Source: Pseudomonas indica NBRC 103045
GTDB taxonomy: Bacteria > Pseudomonadota > Gammaproteobacteria > Pseudomonadales > Pseudomonadaceae
Assembly: GCF_002091635.1 (NCBI RefSeq)
Contig: NZ_BDAC01000001.1
Location: 1 to 64,000 of the forward strand
DNA length: 64,000 nucleotides
Reading direction: 5' to 3'
Shown: positions 59,637 through 64,000 of the stretch, one piece after another
Numbering within the stretch: position 1 is the stretch's first letter
Layout: the number at the start of each line of letters is the position of its first letter
Program-made: the position numbers and the translations under genes
The notes under the pieces: model-generated
Seen by the model: the letters and a program-made list of their open reading frames with translations, nothing else
Told to the model about the DNA's origin: nothing
The model's database searches: none

Positions 59637-60615
59637 CGAGCGTTCCCCCAACCGCCCTTGGGCGCGGCGAAACGCCAGACGATCGGCCGGCTTTCGCCGT
59701 CGCCGCGGGCATGACCGCCGTTGTCGACGCCGATCCAGGCGCCTTCTTCGTCGATCCACAGGGCTTCCGCCATGCCATAGGGCTGGTCGTAGCGCCGCTC
59801 CGGGGTCAACGCCTCGTCGGCGAACGACCAGCAGCGTTCCACTTCGCCGTTGCTCGGCTTGCGCCGGCAGATACGGTGGGCCAGACGTTCCAGGGTGAAG
59901 AGTTTTTCGTTGAAGAAGGCCAACCCGGAGAAATCCCGTGGCAACGGCTCGTTGCTTTCCAGCGGTGCCGGCGGCAGCTCCATACCACCTTCGCTGAGCA
60001 GCACGCAGCCACCGGTACACTTCCACAGACTGCGCTGCCGGTGCATGACCACCAACCCACGGCGTTCCCGTTCGGCCGCCAGCCACAGGCGTTCGCCGGC
60101 CGGGTCCACTGCGATGCCCTCGAACAGCGCATTGAAGTGCAACAGCATGCCGCTGGCACGTGCCTGTCGCACCAGACTCTCCGGCAGGCCAAGCCACTGC
60201 AGCTCGCCTGCCGGCGGGATCTGCAGTACGCCGGCATGGGCCTCGCTGACCAGGTAGCGGTTACCCATCGCGTCGCAGGACAACCCTTCGAAATCCATGT
60301 CGCCGCCACGCACCTTGCCCATCACCCAACTGCGCATGCGCAATCCCCAGGGCAGGCCACTGTCGGGCCGCTCGGGGGCAACGAACGTCTCGGCCTCGGC
60401 GTGAAGCTCGCCCTGGGCCGGAGTCAGCCGGTAGAGCCGATCGTCATCGCGGTCGGAAACCGCCCAAAGCCCATCGCCACACCAGGCCAGGCCGGACAGG
60501 TTGCCGCCGCGCATGCCTTCCACCGGATGCTCGGTGAGCAGCTTGAGCGGCTCCACGGGCGGTTCGGCGGCGGCGCTGGCGCTGAGAAAGACGCAGGCGA
60601 ACAGCAGGCGCCGCA

Positions 60616-60616
<1 letters not shown>
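59633..60616 (-). CDS. Esterase-like activity of phytase (phytase-like beta-propeller) family protein
   Basis: A 327-residue exported protein. The signal peptide is MRRLLFACVFLSASAAAEP. Propeller-like strands such as 'GGNLSGLAWCGDGLWAVSDRDDDRLYRL', 'FEGLSCDAMGNRYLVSEAHAGVLQI', 'FEGIAVDPAGERLWLAAERERRGLVV' and 'ALWIDEEGAWIGVDNGG' match the phytase-esterase-like family. The substrate is unknown. Its ATG overlaps the parE stop (TGATG), and its end overlaps the aspartic-protease start, so all are translationally chained between the topoisomerase IV genes. Confidence 0.85.
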
Positions 60617-63136
<2,520 letters not shown>

Positions 63137-63216
63137 GTGCGGGTTGGAACTCGAACCTGGACTGAAACAGGAACGGTACCAGCTTTCGACCGCCCGCCTC
63201 CAGCGAGAGCCCCGGG

Positions 63217-64000
63217 TCAATATCCCTTGATGCTGTAGTCGATCTCGAAATCGATGCCGGTGACACGGGAAACACCGGTCTCCAGGCGCCCGTCGCCGAA
63301 CAGCCGCAACCAGCGGTATCCCGGCGGCTCCTTGTCGACCCGGAACTCTTCGCTACCGGGAGCGAACTGGACGCAGGTGGACGGCGATGCCAGCAGCCGC
63401 ACGCCCTTGCGTACCTGATCGTATTCCTGGTGGACATGTCCCCAGAGCACCGCCCGCACCTGCGGGTGACGGTCGAGCACAGCGAACAGCGCACCCGGAT
63501 TGCACACGCCGATCGGGTCCAACCAGCGGCAACCGACCGGTACCGGATGATGATGGAAGCACACAAGGTGATGACGCTCGGGCGCCTCGCTCAGAGCCCG
63601 CTCGAGCAGCGCTAGTTGTTCATCGCCCAAGTGCCCCGGCACCGCGCCGGGAATGGAGGAGTCGAGGAGAATGATGCGCCAGGCGCCGAGATCGACGACC
63701 GGCTCCAGCAGCTCGCTGCCGGCACAGGCCTCGCGCATGCTCGGCAGTTCATCGTGATTGCCGGGGAACCAGCGCGCCGGGGCCGGAATCTGCGCTGTCA
63801 GCTCACGGAAATGTTCGTAGGACTCCAGCGAGCCGTCCTGCGACAGATCCCCGCTGGCCAGCACCAGGTCGATCTGCGGCTGTTCGCTGAGAACACGTTC
63901 TATCACCCGCTGCAGGCTGTCCTGGGTATCCATGCCCAGGAGCTTGCCATCGGCCGTGGCGAATAAATGACTGTCGGATAGCTGCACCAGCAGTACCGAC
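63217..64000 (-). CDS. cpdA: 3',5'-cyclic-AMP phosphodiesterase (5' end beyond the window)
   Basis: A calcineurin-like metallophosphoesterase, at least 260 residues, open through the right edge. Metal motifs: 'VQLSDSHLF' (D-x-H), 'ASGDLSQDGS' (GD), 'FPGNHDELP' (GNHD), 'CFHHHPVPVG' and 'WGHVHQEY' (GHxH). This set is typical of class III cAMP phosphodiesterases such as CpdA. The in-frame GTG at 63987 sits inside 'SVLLVQLSDSHLF' and is probably not the start. It is first of the cpdA-yqiA-parE run and would lower cAMP used by Vfr. Confidence 0.92.
   Translation of the reverse strand, partial: SVLLVQLSDSHLFATADGKLLGMDTQDSLQRVIERVLSEQPQIDLVLASGDLSQDGSLESYEHFRELTAQIPAPARWFPGNHDELPSMREACAGSELLEPVVDLGAWRIILLDSSIPGAVPGHLGDEQLALLERALSEAPERHHLVCFHHHPVPVGCRWLDPIGVCNPGALFAVLDRHPQVRAVLWGHVHQEYDQVRKGVRLLASPSTCVQFAPGSEEFRVDKEPPGYRWLRLFGDGRLETGVSRVTGIDFEIDYSIKGY

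Overview
The window is a GC-rich chromosomal segment from a Pseudomonas of the P. aeruginosa/P. putida type. The case rests on gene order: alr-dnaB-rplI-rpsR-rpsF-rlmB-rnr-tRNA-Leu, purA-hisZ-hflCKX-hfq-miaA-mutL-amiB-tsaE-nnr, queG/orn/rsgA, motAB, rhdA-psd, fimX-serB and parC...parE-yqiA-cpdA follow the conserved Pseudomonas layout. There are no insertion sequences, prophage genes, CRISPR arrays or rRNA genes. The non-core content is concentrated in the first ~12 kb and in intergenic repeats.

Layout. 1-3.1 kb: a left-edge repeat-like fragment, a VOC protein, a WYL regulator, a CTP-synthase-C-terminus-like amidotransferase lacking the usual catalytic His, and a TPR membrane protein. 3.1-9.8 kb: REP-type palindromes flank two minus-strand operons. 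One is an ATP-grasp/alpha-E fusion coupled to a transglutaminase (a putative peptide-ligating system of unknown product). The other is a beta-helix lipoprotein coupled to a diheme cytochrome lipoprotein behind a promoter that contains a 20-bp palindrome. 9.8-14.3 kb: YgiQ radical-SAM protein and a 7TM-DISM diguanylate cyclase that is NicD-like by position.

14.3-23.1 kb: cell wall (alr), replication (dnaB), ribosomal proteins with a good sigma70 promoter, 23S methylation (rlmB), RNase R, and tRNA-Leu(CAG) with promoter and terminator. 23.2-25.1 kb: a chemoreceptor with a candidate sigma54 promoter. 25.3-38.3 kb: the long nnr-to-purA minus-strand supercluster with many 1-13 nt overlaps (cell-wall amidase, mismatch repair, tRNA modification, Hfq, HflX/K/C membrane-protease control, histidine and purine synthesis). 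38.3-43.8 kb: queuosine, oligoribonuclease, ribosome maturation, and motAB behind a candidate FliA promoter.

43.9-64 kb: HDOD protein, RhdA sulfurtransferase, phosphatidylserine decarboxylase, HPP protein, a PilZ-like protein followed by FimX (c-di-GMP control of type IV pili), SerB, a YtjB/AhpA-family membrane protein with what looks like a degenerate cyclase domain, topoisomerase IV (parC, parE) with two genes lodged between the subunits, YqiA, and CpdA truncated by the window edge.

The most unusual sequence-level signal is a heptad-repeat element that sits, in the same orientation, at the stop codon of dnaB, rlmB and serB. One arm has grown into a perfect 7-bp microsatellite in two of the three copies. 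Other points of interest are the ATP-grasp/alpha-E/transglutaminase operon, the promoter palindrome, the catalytic-His-less amidotransferase and the cyclase-like tail of the YtjB homologue.
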